From positions 125,213,218 through 125,277,217 of the forward strand of contig OZ018321.1 in NCBI GenBank assembly GCA_963969495.1: 64,000 nucleotides of DNA, in the 5' to 3' direction. The DNA comes from Ceratothoa steindachneri (lineage: Eukaryota; Arthropoda; Malacostraca; Isopoda; Cymothoidae). Position numbers and translations under genes: made by a program. Numbering within the stretch: the stretch's first letter is position 1; each line of letters opens with the position of its first letter. The notes beneath the pieces were generated by a model that did not search any database, was not told where the DNA came from, and saw only the letters and a program-made list of their open reading frames with translations. Positions 10,220 through 20,600 of the stretch are shown here, in pieces.

Positions 10220-11880
10220 TCCATTATCTTTTTTTGAAGGTCAATTAGCGTTCAATATTAAAGTGAGCTTTGGGTCAACCATTACTGTATATTCATTTGA
10301 GTAATTTAGTAAGTCTCACTTAAACTCGTTTAATTCATAACTGTGTAGTTTGTTTTGTCAGATTTCAATTTTTTGGTTCAGGTTGAAATTAAAGGTCTAT
10401 TTTCTTAGAAGTATTTAATTCAATCATCAAAACGTTGAACATGGCACTAGAAACCCTCAAAGATTTAAAAATAACGTAATAATAATATAGAACTCTTAGA
10501 GAAAACTTAATCAAGGAGTTTTTAAGTACGTTACAAGCCTATACGTGCGTACATCATCACTCGGTCATTGCAATAACACGACCGAGTGTATCTGAAGAAA
10601 TTGTCTCTAAGTTACTCAAAAGAATTTTAGCAAATTTCTAAATGTATAAACCTGATATTTTCGCTCTTTGACATCATTTAATATCAGTTTATGGATTGCG
10701 ACGATCTTAAAGCTTGTTATCTTTAAAAGAAACATTGTGAAAACACCTTAACAATGTTTACTTGTTGTAGCTAAGATGAAATTAAGGACGTCGGAACTGC
10801 TTCTCCTTCACAATTTAGTTGAGCTCATCTGATTGATCGGGGCGGGTGGGAGGGTGTAGCAGCAAAGGTTCAATCAAATTATCGCTTTGAACCATTTTAG
10901 AATTGTGGTTGACTTTCATCAGTTATACACTGCTGCTTTAAATATCGCTGCTGATCTTGTCACTTGATGTCTAACGTTTTGAAATTTGTATTCCGAAAGT
11001 CAGAAAATACCCCTTTAAAAAGAGATTACATTATTGCTACAGCAAATTAGCCATCTTGTTCTATTTGACCCTGGCGAATTGCAGTAATCCAATTTTCTAG
11101 TAAGAATAAATCCTTTACCTGAAGTGGCAAACCTCCGAATAAAGTAGATTTTTAACTTTAGCTATCGTAACACCCCACTGCTGGAAGACGAACCGGAAAC
11201 CAGATTTTTTCCCTCCTCTGAATATGTTTTTTTACCGGGTGTTCTATTTTCGTATCCAAATGGGTGGGATGTTATGGAAGTCGTGACTCACTACTGTTCA
11301 ACGACGAACAATTGTAGTCGTTTTTTCCTTTCAACACTACCTTTACCACCAATCTACCACTAAAATTCGTCATATTGTGTGCGTGTGTGTATTTTTTCTG
11401 CTTCAACGATTTCCTGATATTTATAATAATATTTAGTGATAGATTTAAATAGACTAATATGAATAAAATTATGGCGTGAGTAAACCGTTTGCTCCCACAG
11501 AAAGTAATTAGTTACACAGTCTGATTTCAAAATTCACGAAAAGACTACTTCAATATAGGATAACATCCCAAGAGAGCAGAACAACTGCATTTGTATCATA
11601 CTATATTCTATAATCTTTGAAATAAAATATCAAAGGTTTACAAAATTGGTGTACGATAACCAACAAGTATCAATTACGTATGGATAAAGTTTTTGCAAAT
11701 TTACATGAATAAAACGAAGGTTATAGGCATATAAGCAATTTGCTTGGAAAATTGAAGTCTTCAAAATGATCAGAACGGTTAAGTTTCTTATAAAGAGAAC
11801 CTGCATCGTTTGCATGGCAAATAACTCGCCTCTCTCTAATCGCGAGCTGATCGTAGAGTTGCGCTACCAATATAGTTACA
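10220..11880. other. Unassigned AT-rich DNA
   Basis: No coding potential was seen. There is one perfect 8-bp hairpin (ACTCGGTC ... GACCGAGT, about 10559-10589). Confidence 0.4.
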
Positions 11881-11953
11881 AGGAGTTAAAAGAAAAGAAG
11901 GTACCCTAGGAGACCTTACGATCCATTCAAAGAGGGTACCTTTGGACTAGCAA

Positions 11954-14740
11954 TCAAGCGGGCACATGGCTGCTCAATTGTTTTTGCGTCCCTAAACGGT
12001 CACTTTTCAAGACTTTGTCTAGTATTGACTTGAACTGGTCAACAGATTCACTGTTGACAACTTCCACTGGAAGTGCGTTCCACTTACCGCAGATACTGTA
12101 GGTGAAAAGATTTCCACACAGATTGCGGTTGTAACGCTTCAGTTCAAGTTTGAAGCTATGATTGCGCGTTCTGTTCTCACTCAGTGTGAAAATATCCCGG
12201 TAGTCAACATTGTCGAACCCTCGAAGCATTTTGAAAACTTCGATGAGCTGACCACGCAGTCTACGGGTTTCCAGCGAGAACAGATCTAATTCCCTTAGTC
12301 TATCCTCATAACTTTTATTTCGGATAGAGGGAATCAGTTTGGTTGCACTAGCTTGTACGCGTTCCAACCTTGCGATGTCCTTTCGAAACGAAGGACTCCA
12401 AAATTGTACGGCATACTCCAGGTGCGGCCGAACGAGGGAGTTGTACAGAAAAAGTACTTTCTCTTTGTTACGGTATCCAAACTGGCGCTTTATGTAGCCT
12501 AACATCCTTTGGGCTTTTTTCTCTGCCTCGATGCACTGTTTCGAGAACTTGAGATCGCTAGTGATAGTAACACCCGAGTCCTTCTCAGTGTTACTCGATT
12601 CAAGAGCAGTGTCCTTAAGGATATACTGAGATTGGGGGTTTCTGTGGCCGATATGCATCACTTTGCATTTTCCCACGTTAAAAGGCATTTGCCACGTGTC
12701 CGACCACTCCCCAATCTTCCCAAGATCTTCTTGCAGGCGGGCAGTATTTCCATCCTTTGCAACGTTCATACCAAGCTTGGTATCATCGGCAAATTTTAAA
12801 ATCTTAACAACCATGTCACCGTCTATGTCGTTGACGTAGATGATGAATGGTAGTGGTCCCAGGACAGAACCTTGAGGCACCCCGCTAGTAACGGGCACCC
12901 ACTCAAAAGCCTGTCCATTCACCACCACCCGTTGCCGTCTGCCACTTAGCCAGTTCTCGATCCAGCCGGCTACTTTTCCGTTTATGCCCAGCGCTCACAC
13001 TTTCCGGAGAAGGCGGCGGTGTGGTACCTTATCAAAGGCTTTCTGAAAGTCTAATTAAACCACATCCACCGCCTTGTCCCGATCGTGCTCACTGAAAACG
13101 AAGTGGAAGAATTCCACAAGGTTCGTCCGGCATGACCGTTGCCTTTGGAAGCCGTGCTGAAAACTCCTCAGTAGCACGTTTGACTCTAAATACGACGTTA
13201 TTTTCTCCACCATCATGCTTTCCATGAGTTTACCGACAATCGAAGTCAGACTGATAGGTCGGTAGTTTGACGGATGGCTGATGGCTCCTTTCTTGAAGAT
13301 CGGAGTCACCTCCGCCTCACGCTAGTCTGTAGGAATGCATCCGGTCCGGATTGACATGTTAAAGATAGCGCACAGATGTCGTGATACTCCATCGCACAAT
13401 TCCTTCAACACCTTGGGTAGAAACCCGTCCGGTCCAGGGGACTTATTCGTCTTTAGGTCAGCGATCTTTTTCTTTATTTCTCCCTCGGTGAAGTCCATTG
13501 CCTCCAGCTTTTCCCCCGAGTAGGAATCCGTAGGCTGAGGGATGGGACCACACTCTTTAGTAAACACTGAGAAGAAGTAGTCATTGAGAAGGTTAGCATT
13601 TTCTGCATCTAAGTGCTTTAATGCCCTCTCCTCATTTCTCAAAGGGCCAATCGTTCGAAGGATTGGTTTACGGCTGTTCACGTAGCCAAAAAACTCCTTG
13701 GGATTCTCTTTACAGAGTCTCGCCACTCGGAGTTCCTCAGAACGCTTAGCCGCCCTTATGCTGGACTTCACTTTCCTGGTTGCCTCCGGTATTCGTCAAA
13801 GTCACCCGAGAACTTTTATTGTCGGTACACAGTTCTCTTCTTCCTAAGCAGTTGGCCGATTTCTCGATTAAACCACTTTGGTTTAACAGAAGACCGACGG
13901 GGACATTTCAGAGGGATGAAGCGCGATTGAAGACTCATTAATGTGGTTTTGAAACTGTTCCACGAGTCTTCAACAACATCGCACACTTCTAGCCTCGCGT
14001 CAGTCAGTCCAGCAAGAAGACCTGCAAGGTCTGCTTTTTTCAAATCGAGTTTCTTCGATTTACTAGTTGCAGACCCTGCCTTCGGAACTACAACTCTAAC
14101 TAGTCGGTGGTCACTGCCACCGAGCTCTTCGCCAACAGAGAGGTCCTCAACGATGTCATCTTCATAGGGGAAAACCAAGTTGAGGATATTGTTTCCTCTC
14201 GTTGGCTCTCTCACCCATTGAGTGAGGAACTCGTTGTTCGCGAACTCCAAGGGTAGTGCGTTCTCGCCACAGGGTTCTCTGGTTTCCCAGTCAACTTGTG
14301 TGTTAAAATCCCTCATGACGATACACACTCTGTCTTCGACAAGTTCTCCTACTAGCTGCTACAGATCTCTATTTTTTCAACGAGTTAGGCAGGAGGTCTA
14401 TAAAGCACCAGGGTCCTGTATTTAGCAGGACCTATCTCTAGGTCAACACCTAGTAGTTCATGGTCGGATACGATATTGCAATCCGTCGAGTTGAGAGTAT
14501 CCTTGACATACAACATCACACCGCCACCCTCTCTGTCTGGCCTATCTTTCAGGAAGAGCTGGTAACCGGGAATCGTGAATTCACCTTCAAAATCTCGGCT
14601 TGAGGTTTTTATCCACGACTCCGTTATGGCCACCACCTCAGGTTCCTCTGTTACTACGGGGCCACGGAGCTCAAGAAACTTATTCCTGATTGACCTCGCA
14701 TTGAACAGAAGAACTCCTGTATTGAGTCCCTTAGTGTAGG
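11954..14740 (-). pseudogene. CR1/L2 LINE copy A ORF2: endonuclease and reverse transcriptase
   Basis: Read 5' to 3' on the minus strand. The endonuclease starts near 14735 with NARSIRNKFLELRG, then AITESW (~14636), DREGGGVMLYV, SDHELLGVDLEI, DFNTQVDW (~14310) and GGSDHRLV (the C-terminal SDH motif). The RT has NKSPGPDG (~13450), TPIFKKG (~13307), NYRPISLTSIVGKLMES, QHGFQRQRSC, LDFQKAFDKVPH (~13050), GVPQGSVLGPLPF (~12880) and the active site FADD (12782-12793). The C-terminal region includes VRPHLEYAVQFWSP. The frame is interrupted between the endonuclease halves (about 14385-14330), at about 13780 and 13320, and by in-frame stops just before LDFQKAF and near 13013. Catalytic residues are otherwise retained. 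It nicks target DNA and primes reverse transcription; this copy cannot make one continuous protein. Confidence 0.8.
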
Positions 14741-14877
14741 ACTCTCTACGCTCTTCCGTTCCCCGGCTTTTCTGTTTTTGTGGTCACACCCTTTTTGACG
14801 ACCTCCGAGAAGGTCGTTTCAGGAGTGACACGGGCATGCTGGCGCACGTCCACTTTCGCTCTGTTTCGAACGCTCCT

Positions 14878-15928
14878 TTAGGTGCGTTCCACGACATCTT
14901 GAATTAGGTTGGTGAGAAAGGCCTTCCCTTTAAAGGGGAGATGTACCCTGTCCCTTTGGTAGAGGTCGTCTCTACCGATAAAGGTACGATAGGGGTTCAC
15001 GAAGAAGACTTCTTCTGCCGTGCAGAGGTCTTTTAACCTTCTGTTCACTGCGACGTTTCTTTCGTGAGTGGTTCGGGATGGACCTCTTCTCGGAAGCATC
15101 CCAACCACCACTCGTTTGCGGGTTTTAAGCCCTATGTCATCCACGGCTCCCATCACCGTTTGGATGGTCTTACCACTGAGGCCAACCTTACCCCCTCTGA
15201 GGTAGAGGTCGTTGCTGCTTCCCATCAGAGCAACAACTGAATTCTCAGAAATCTGAGCTTTCTCTGCCTCTACTCTGATGTTGTGGTTACCCCGTCCTGA
15301 CAGGCAGCTTATCTTCACGCTAGTGCAAAGGCCGGCCGCTAGCAGCGGCTGCAGATCCCGTGTTTGCGAGTCACCAATGAGGGTGACCTTCGGACACTTG
15401 GTCTCTGAAGACGGGGTCTTCCCTTGTGGAAGAGGCCTCCCCTTTTCCTCTTTACTCTCCACATTCTTATCTTTCTATTTCTTCTTCTTTATCTGTTTTT
15501 CTTCTATTTTTGGTTCTCCTATTGTTTCAACTTTATTCTTTTTATTTTTTTTCTTCGTTTCTTCTTTCTTCTTTTTCTCCTTTTCTATCGCCTCAGCTAG
15601 CTTAGCCTCAGATGATGCCGGAATGTCCGCTTGGTTACCAGGAGATTCCGACACGTCAGTGGGCGGCGCCTCTTCTAGGCATCGAACCTGAGCTACGTTA
15701 AGAGCTTTGAGCTTCTCCAACTTTCCCTCAAAGACCTTAGCTCTCTCTTCTGAGGCTCTATAGAGGTCTTTTAATTTTTCGACCTCTCGCGTCAATATGC
15801 AAGTAGTGCAGATACTTTCAGGGCTGCATTTTGAGTAGCAGCCCTCCGGAAAGTCAACGCACCACTTTTCTAACTGCCATATTGCACAGTTGTGTTTGAG
15901 ACGAACGGGTCCTTTTTTTGCCTGTCAT
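14878..15928 (-). pseudogene. CR1/L2 LINE copy A ORF1: zinc-finger, coiled-coil and SGNH-esterase protein
   Basis: The ATG at 15928-15926 is conserved in position with copy B. Reading requires removal of one A from an A-run about 15 bases downstream. A cysteine-rich head then reads HNCAIWQLEKWC followed by GCYSKC and CTTC, resembling the zinc finger of CR1 ORF1 proteins. A heptad-like segment (REVEKLKDLYRASEERAKVF, ~15793-15734) is a likely coiled coil. A Lys/Glu-rich linker contains one TAG (15477-15475) in the otherwise same frame. The SGNH hydrolase domain has LIGDSQTRDL (block I, nucleophile Ser), GSSNDLY (block III Asn) and DRVHLPFKGK (block V Asp-x-x-His). So the catalytic triad is intact. 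Known CR1 esterase domains bind lipid or membrane; activity here is inferred. Confidence 0.8.
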
Positions 15929-16060
15929 TTTGAGCGCTTTCTCTCTCTCTGAAAACTCGTGACAAATCAATGATAAAAAAGGGTGGTTGGTGAGTTCTCT
16001 CTGCGTGAGTCGCTCCTGCCTATCGATCGGAGAGGTTTCGGATCTTTCAGAAGGCACGCT

Positions 16061-17872
16061 CCATGTGCTGCTGTTCGTCCGACCGAGTCGTCAAACCTCG
16101 GCGTGCCGTGGCTCCCAACCAAGCAGCACTGACGGTCCCCGAAGGGGCCATCGATTTGTCACCAGGTGAACAACAACGAAGCACGCCCCTTACTAAACTC
16201 CTACTAGTTCCCTCCACAACGGCCAGGATCTCGGAGTAGCGTTCAATGGATATCCCGCCACACCAAGGAACTCGACCCAAGGCTTTTTATTGGCCTGGCA
16301 ACCAACATGGGAACAAAGGGCCGTCACCTCAAACCAATGCTACCATAAGCACCCGTCAACGGGCACTGGAAACGGTCAATAATTACGCGCCAGGGAAGGG
16401 GTTAACGGGGCACTACCCTCATCCCATTCATCGTGCCCCAACGCCTAGGACCCCTCTAGTCCTAGTCTCTCGCAACCAGTGAGCGTCGATTGGCGTTGTT
16501 TATAGAGGTTCCAAAGCCTATCTTCTGACGCATGAGGTAGCTGCCAGGTCCTTATAGGTAGATAGAGGAAGAAAGGTAAAGAGTGACACGATAGGAGTAG
16601 GCTTTTTTTGTTGTTTTTTTCTTTTTGTATGAGTGGGAGATAGGATAAAAGTAAAAAAGGAGAGGGATAGAGTAGAAAAAGGAAGTAATGACACACTTAG
16701 TCTGGAACCTCATTTCCGACCAAATCGACAAGGCAAGCCCTACCAGGGGTACGCAGAAGAGGTACCCCCGCCGACATAGCTCGAAAAGTCCAAGGTCCAC
16801 ACAAGCTCTCTTCCCGCGACAAGGGGGCGTCACCTCTCCCTCTATTTTCGTTATGAGAATTATTGTAGATATTCTCAGGTGCTTCAAATTTGTAGCCCAT
16901 AATATTGTCACCCTAGAACAAAACAGGTTTATGTAAAGCTGGTAAATCAACTGCTAGGCCAAATTCCTGCTTAAAACGGGAAAACTTAGCTATTTATTAC
17001 TCCCAATCGGGGAAAAGTACCGTTTCAAGACACCTGCAACAGCTTAGCGAGATGATTAGTTGGATTTTGGCCATCATTTTCTCCGGCCAGACTGTATCAC
17101 ATCAGGTGAAAGGAGACACTCTTCCTTCCCCACACATCTGCGGTCAGGTTATTGATCATTTTGAAGAACAAGACGGCTCATTTTTCATTGACTACTGAAC
17201 ACGATATATGTACAAATGGCCAATGAAGCAACGTCCAATTCGGTGAGGAATATAAATAAGTTAAATTTGTTCAGTGCCGATGGCCCTTGCGGACCACAGT
17301 GAATGCACAAGTGTACGTAGAATTTCTGTGCAAGCATGTTTGCCTATCTGTGAGAATCCAAAGGCCATTCTGCAATTTTCATGCAGGACGATTTCCCTTG
17401 CCACACGGCCAAGTCATTGAAGACCTACATGGATGACAAGCTCATCACTGTTAAAAGCTGGCCTACATTTATAGTCTGGAGCTGAATTTCATTTATAAGC
17501 TTTGAAAGACTCTCGTACAGAGGTCTAAAGCAAAGCGATCGTAAAACATTATCGAGAATAAACACCAACCCGCACTAAGTAGAAATTAGTTATAAGCTAT
17601 AGAATTATTTAAGACTGATATTTTAATTGCTATATTCCTAAAAAATATTATTTTTTCCACTTCTATTTCTCTAGTAAATTAATATCTTCCTATAAATCTT
17701 TTTATCCAAATTTGCATAACCATTATGCATAAATAGTTTATACCTTGGATTTCCTCTGGCAAAAGTCATGGAAGATGCTGTGATAGAGATACAAGCGTTC
17801 TGATCTTTTGGTTCATTAATGGATCAATTCACCACCAGTCAACGTAATTAAGGTCAAACCTATGAGTATTAT
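16061..17872. other. Unassigned DNA upstream of LINE copy A
   Basis: 16060-16500 is moderately GC-rich and may include LINE 5' UTR, since it abuts the ORF1 leader. 16580-16690 is purine-rich (rich in GGAG, AAAG). No frame in this stretch shows family features. Confidence 0.35.
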
Positions 17873-17949
17873 ATGGTTGGCCAGAAAGTTCGGAGTCACT
17901 TAGGAAGCAGAAAAAAAACAAAATTTTATGTGCCAACACAAACATTAGG

Positions 17950-18076
17950 CTCGGTTAACCTTACTTATTTGACTAAATTAGGTTAGTTTAGCCATACTCA
18001 TTTGACTACTTTAGCTTAGGCTAGCTTTATTCATTCGACTACATTAGTTTAGGTTAGCCTTACTCAATCGACTACC
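17950..18076 (+). repeat. 33-bp tandem repeat, about four units, in the mariner 5' UTR
   Basis: The motif TTNGACTA recurs with GACT at 17971, 18004, 18037 and 18070, an exact 33-bp period. Each unit has the pattern GGTTAGCCTTACTCATTTGA with substitutions. It lies between the left inverted end and the transposase start, where some mariners carry untranslated repeats. Confidence 0.75.
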
Positions 18077-18149
18077 AGCCTCGGTACGCTACTGTTGTTT
18101 GTAGCTCCTCGCAGTTTATTTCTCTTTGTATAAGACCCAACTGACAGAA

Positions 18150-18398
18150 ATGAGTTTAGAAGAAAGTTTAATTAGAGTTTTAATTAGCTATTGTTACAAA
18201 CGAAAACTTTCTACAAGAGTTAACGTGAAGGAAATTTGCAATACTGAAGGTGAAGGTACAGTCAGTCAGGAGAAGGCATCGGGGTGGTATAGACGTTTCA
18301 ACTTCCTTGATCTTACCTGGTATCTAGGACAGATTCGGATGGCGGCTGATCGGTGGAAGAAGATTGTAGAGAATGAAGGACTTTATTTTGAAGAATAA
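18150..18398 (+). pseudogene. mariner transposase, internally deleted
   Basis: The frame from the ATG at 18150 (MSLEESLIRVL...) stays open for 82 codons to TAA at 18396-18398. The first 55 codons resemble the mariner DNA-binding domain: a helix-turn-helix with NTEGEGTVSQEKASGWYRRF, matching the family's GEGTVS...W-F-x-R-F pattern. It then jumps directly to RWKKIVENEGLYFEE, which matches the extreme C terminus of mariner transposases (D-R-W-x-x-x-I/V-x-x-x-G-x-Y-F). The whole DD34D catalytic domain, about 270 residues, is missing. The product might still bind the inverted repeats, because the helix-turn-helix survives, but cannot cut DNA. Confidence 0.75.
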
Positions 18399-18474
18399 AT
18401 GTTCATTTTGCTCCATAAAATTTGTTGTTTTCTTTCCGCTTTGTAAGTGAATCAGTACTTTCAGGCCAACCTTA

Positions 18475-19716
18475 TATTTATCTCTCTTTAATGCTCTTTA
18501 CCTAATGTGGTAGTTTAGGCCAGACATACAATTTCAACTGGCATTCGAACTAGGAGTCGTAAAATAATATTGCGTGGCCGCAAAACTGCGGCAATTAGGA
18601 CTCCTAAGCAAGCGACTAGACACAGCCAAAGTGGGAGACGATGTTTCCATTAGAAATCACCAACCAATGAAATTAGGATTGTTGTTTATTAACAAAAAGT
18701 ATCCAGTGGTGGTTTGATAATTTTTATAGCTCTCTTAATCTACAATACTTAACAAATAAATAGAAGTTACTAGGTAAAATGAATTATTTATAATTATTTG
18801 ATGTTAAGTAAAAGAAATATATGAAAGTATTTAACATATAAAAAGCTTGATAATTGAGACTTTGATTTCACGAACTTTCCTTCCTTCCATGTCTCTTTAT
18901 TTATTAGAAGTTGTTTTTCTTTCATAAATTTGACTAATAAATTTCGGTTAGAGTAAAAAAAAACACATTGGTATCAATTGAGATTGAAAGAAAAAGAATT
19001 ATTCAGGTTCGAGATCTGTTTGCACTTATTACGAATTTGCTTTTTGAGTGGTCTATAACCCCACCTTTCTTCTCTAATAAAGATTGACAATGGATATTAC
19101 CTTATGTTTTGTAGTTCTCCATCTTTATCTTCTATCTCTCTCTCTTTTTCCCATCATCAACCCGAAATAAAATGTCTCACCGTCTGGTCCAATCTTTGTC
19201 CGATAGTAATCCGACGCCACATTAATATTCTAAAACCGGTCTTCAGCCGTTATTATAATTTAAATTTTACTCATATTTTAAAATATCCGAATGACCATTA
19301 GTAAATAGAACCGATTATATCCGAGCTAAAGATAGCCAGCTCATTTGTTTAAGACAACAGTTTATCTGAAATTTATTTACATGACTATTAATTAATTAGC
19401 GCTATTATAAGCATAAAGAGAAACATAAAATAAGTGAAATCGAACTATACTTTAATTTCCTTGAAAAAAGCTCAAGGAAAAATATTTTAATTAACTTATA
19501 TATCTTTAAATTTTGCGTAATAAAAAGTGTGAAAAATCTTCTTTAAAACAACTGCTTTAGTTTATTAAAATTAAATTAAATGAGGTAAAGTACGCGTAGA
19601 ACACTTCATTTATGTTAGTGATTATTTGCAAAACACCAAAACTGGCATAAAAATTCTCTTTCACTTCTTTCGCAACCCTTGTTATATTTTGTATTATTTC
19701 AAAGCTCATTTTAGGC
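18475..19716. other. Unassigned AT-rich DNA
   Basis: No supported feature. 19130-19145 has a short TCTC run. Confidence 0.4.
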
Positions 19717-19866
19717 AAGACCATTTGGGAGATGGAGCGCGTCATCGAGCTGGTGCCGAACGAAAACAATAGTGTCCAAGTTGCCACCTTACAGAGGAAG
19801 GACGATCAAATATTACAATATCTTAAGAGAATAATATACCCGCTTGAGCTCTCCATTACCCATTAC
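19717..19866 (+). pseudogene. LTR-retroelement integrase C-terminal fragment
   Basis: The frame beginning GKTIWEMERVIELVPNENNSV and ending YLKRIIYPLEL (about 19711-19855) fits the conserved C-terminal tail of BEL/Pao and some Gypsy integrases, where the W-x-x-G/E-R-V-x-E-x-x-P pattern and a terminal R-x-YPLE motif follow the catalytic core. The upstream integrase core is absent, so it is an isolated relic. Function in the parent element would be target-DNA or chromatin binding. Assignment rests on short motifs. Confidence 0.5.
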
Positions 19867-20079
19867 GGAGCCATACGTTCCAACTCATCCCCCATTGGCC
19901 ATGAAATCAAGTAACAGGCAACCATAAGTAGAAAATTAACTCTCGTGTATTTCATCCCAAATAATTCGACCATTGACTTGGCTTTTTCTCCCCAAAACAA
20001 AAGAAGACTACCTTGCGAGCAAATGACAGATGTAAAAAATCTCAAAAAGTAACTTAAAAAAATTATGTAATTTTCTCTT

Positions 20080-20600
20080 ATCTTAGTTTTCGTGTTGTAG
20101 ACGTTTGTTAGAAAAATCCTCCTGCACCTTCTTCATTTCCCCTTCTTTCCCTTGCATTTCTTAGGCGATAAAACAAGAGAGCGGGAGTTCACCTATAATG
20201 TTGAAACGCATACAGGTCCTCATGTAGTTGAGGAAGCAGATGGTTTGGCTCACCCCTTATATAGGAGTGGTTCCTTTCCCCTACTCAAGCGCCTGCTGGC
20301 CGTTGCTCTCACCACTACTTTAGTTGGGTTAGGGGAATGCCCAACACCCCTCCTTATCCTATATAAGAAAGAGCCTATTTTAAGCTAGGAGCCCACCCAC
20401 TTCTACAAAAGTAGATCTGACCTGTGTCGTTTCTCTTAACTTAACGCAACCCGTCCTAATTCACTTGGCTACTAGTCTTCGCCCGCTGTCTCGAGGAAGC
20501 AGAACCTTCTCTTAATACTCTTTCATTTAAAGTGTAATTGGTTTATGTGTGATGTGTAATTCGCAATTTCACGGATAACGTTGTCTTTGCTGAAATATAA
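20080..20600 (+). repeat. LTR-like stretch with two TATA boxes
   Basis: This segment follows the integrase tail. It contains TTATATAGGAG (~20258) and CCTATATAAGAAAG (~20359) in pyrimidine-rich context, then a C/T-rich leader-like sequence, consistent with U3-R-U5 of an LTR. No partner LTR and no terminal TG...CA pair was established, so this is positional inference. Confidence 0.3.

Larger units (their letters stand above)
11880..16060 (-). mobile_element. CR1/L2-type LINE, copy A (nearly complete)
   Basis: A minus-strand non-LTR retrotransposon with ORF1 (15928-14878) and ORF2 (about 14740-11954). ORF1 has a cysteine-rich head, coiled coil, Lys/Glu linker and SGNH-esterase domain, the architecture described for CR1-group ORF1 proteins. 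ORF2 has an APE-type endonuclease and RT without RNase H, also as in CR1/L2. The 3' UTR is short (about 11953-11880). The 5' limit is uncertain, since nothing recognisable lies beyond about 16060. A second copy of the same family sits on the plus strand at 57.3-61.6 kb. Only a few disabling changes are seen, so this is the better-preserved copy. Confidence 0.8.
17874..18472 (+). mobile_element. mariner deletion derivative (599 bp)
   Basis: Inverted ends are TGGTTGGCCAGAAAGTTCGG at 17874 and, on the complement from 18472, AGGTTGGCCTGAAAGTACTG. The similarity continues about 33 bp inward with roughly 9 mismatches. Both ends abut a TA (17872-17873 and 18473-18474), the Tc1/mariner target. The GGCC-GAAAGT ends are typical of arthropod mariner elements. 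A 90-codon reading frame inside joins the N-terminal and C-terminal ends of a mariner transposase (see separate entry), so the element arose by internal deletion of a full-length mariner. Confidence 0.85.
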
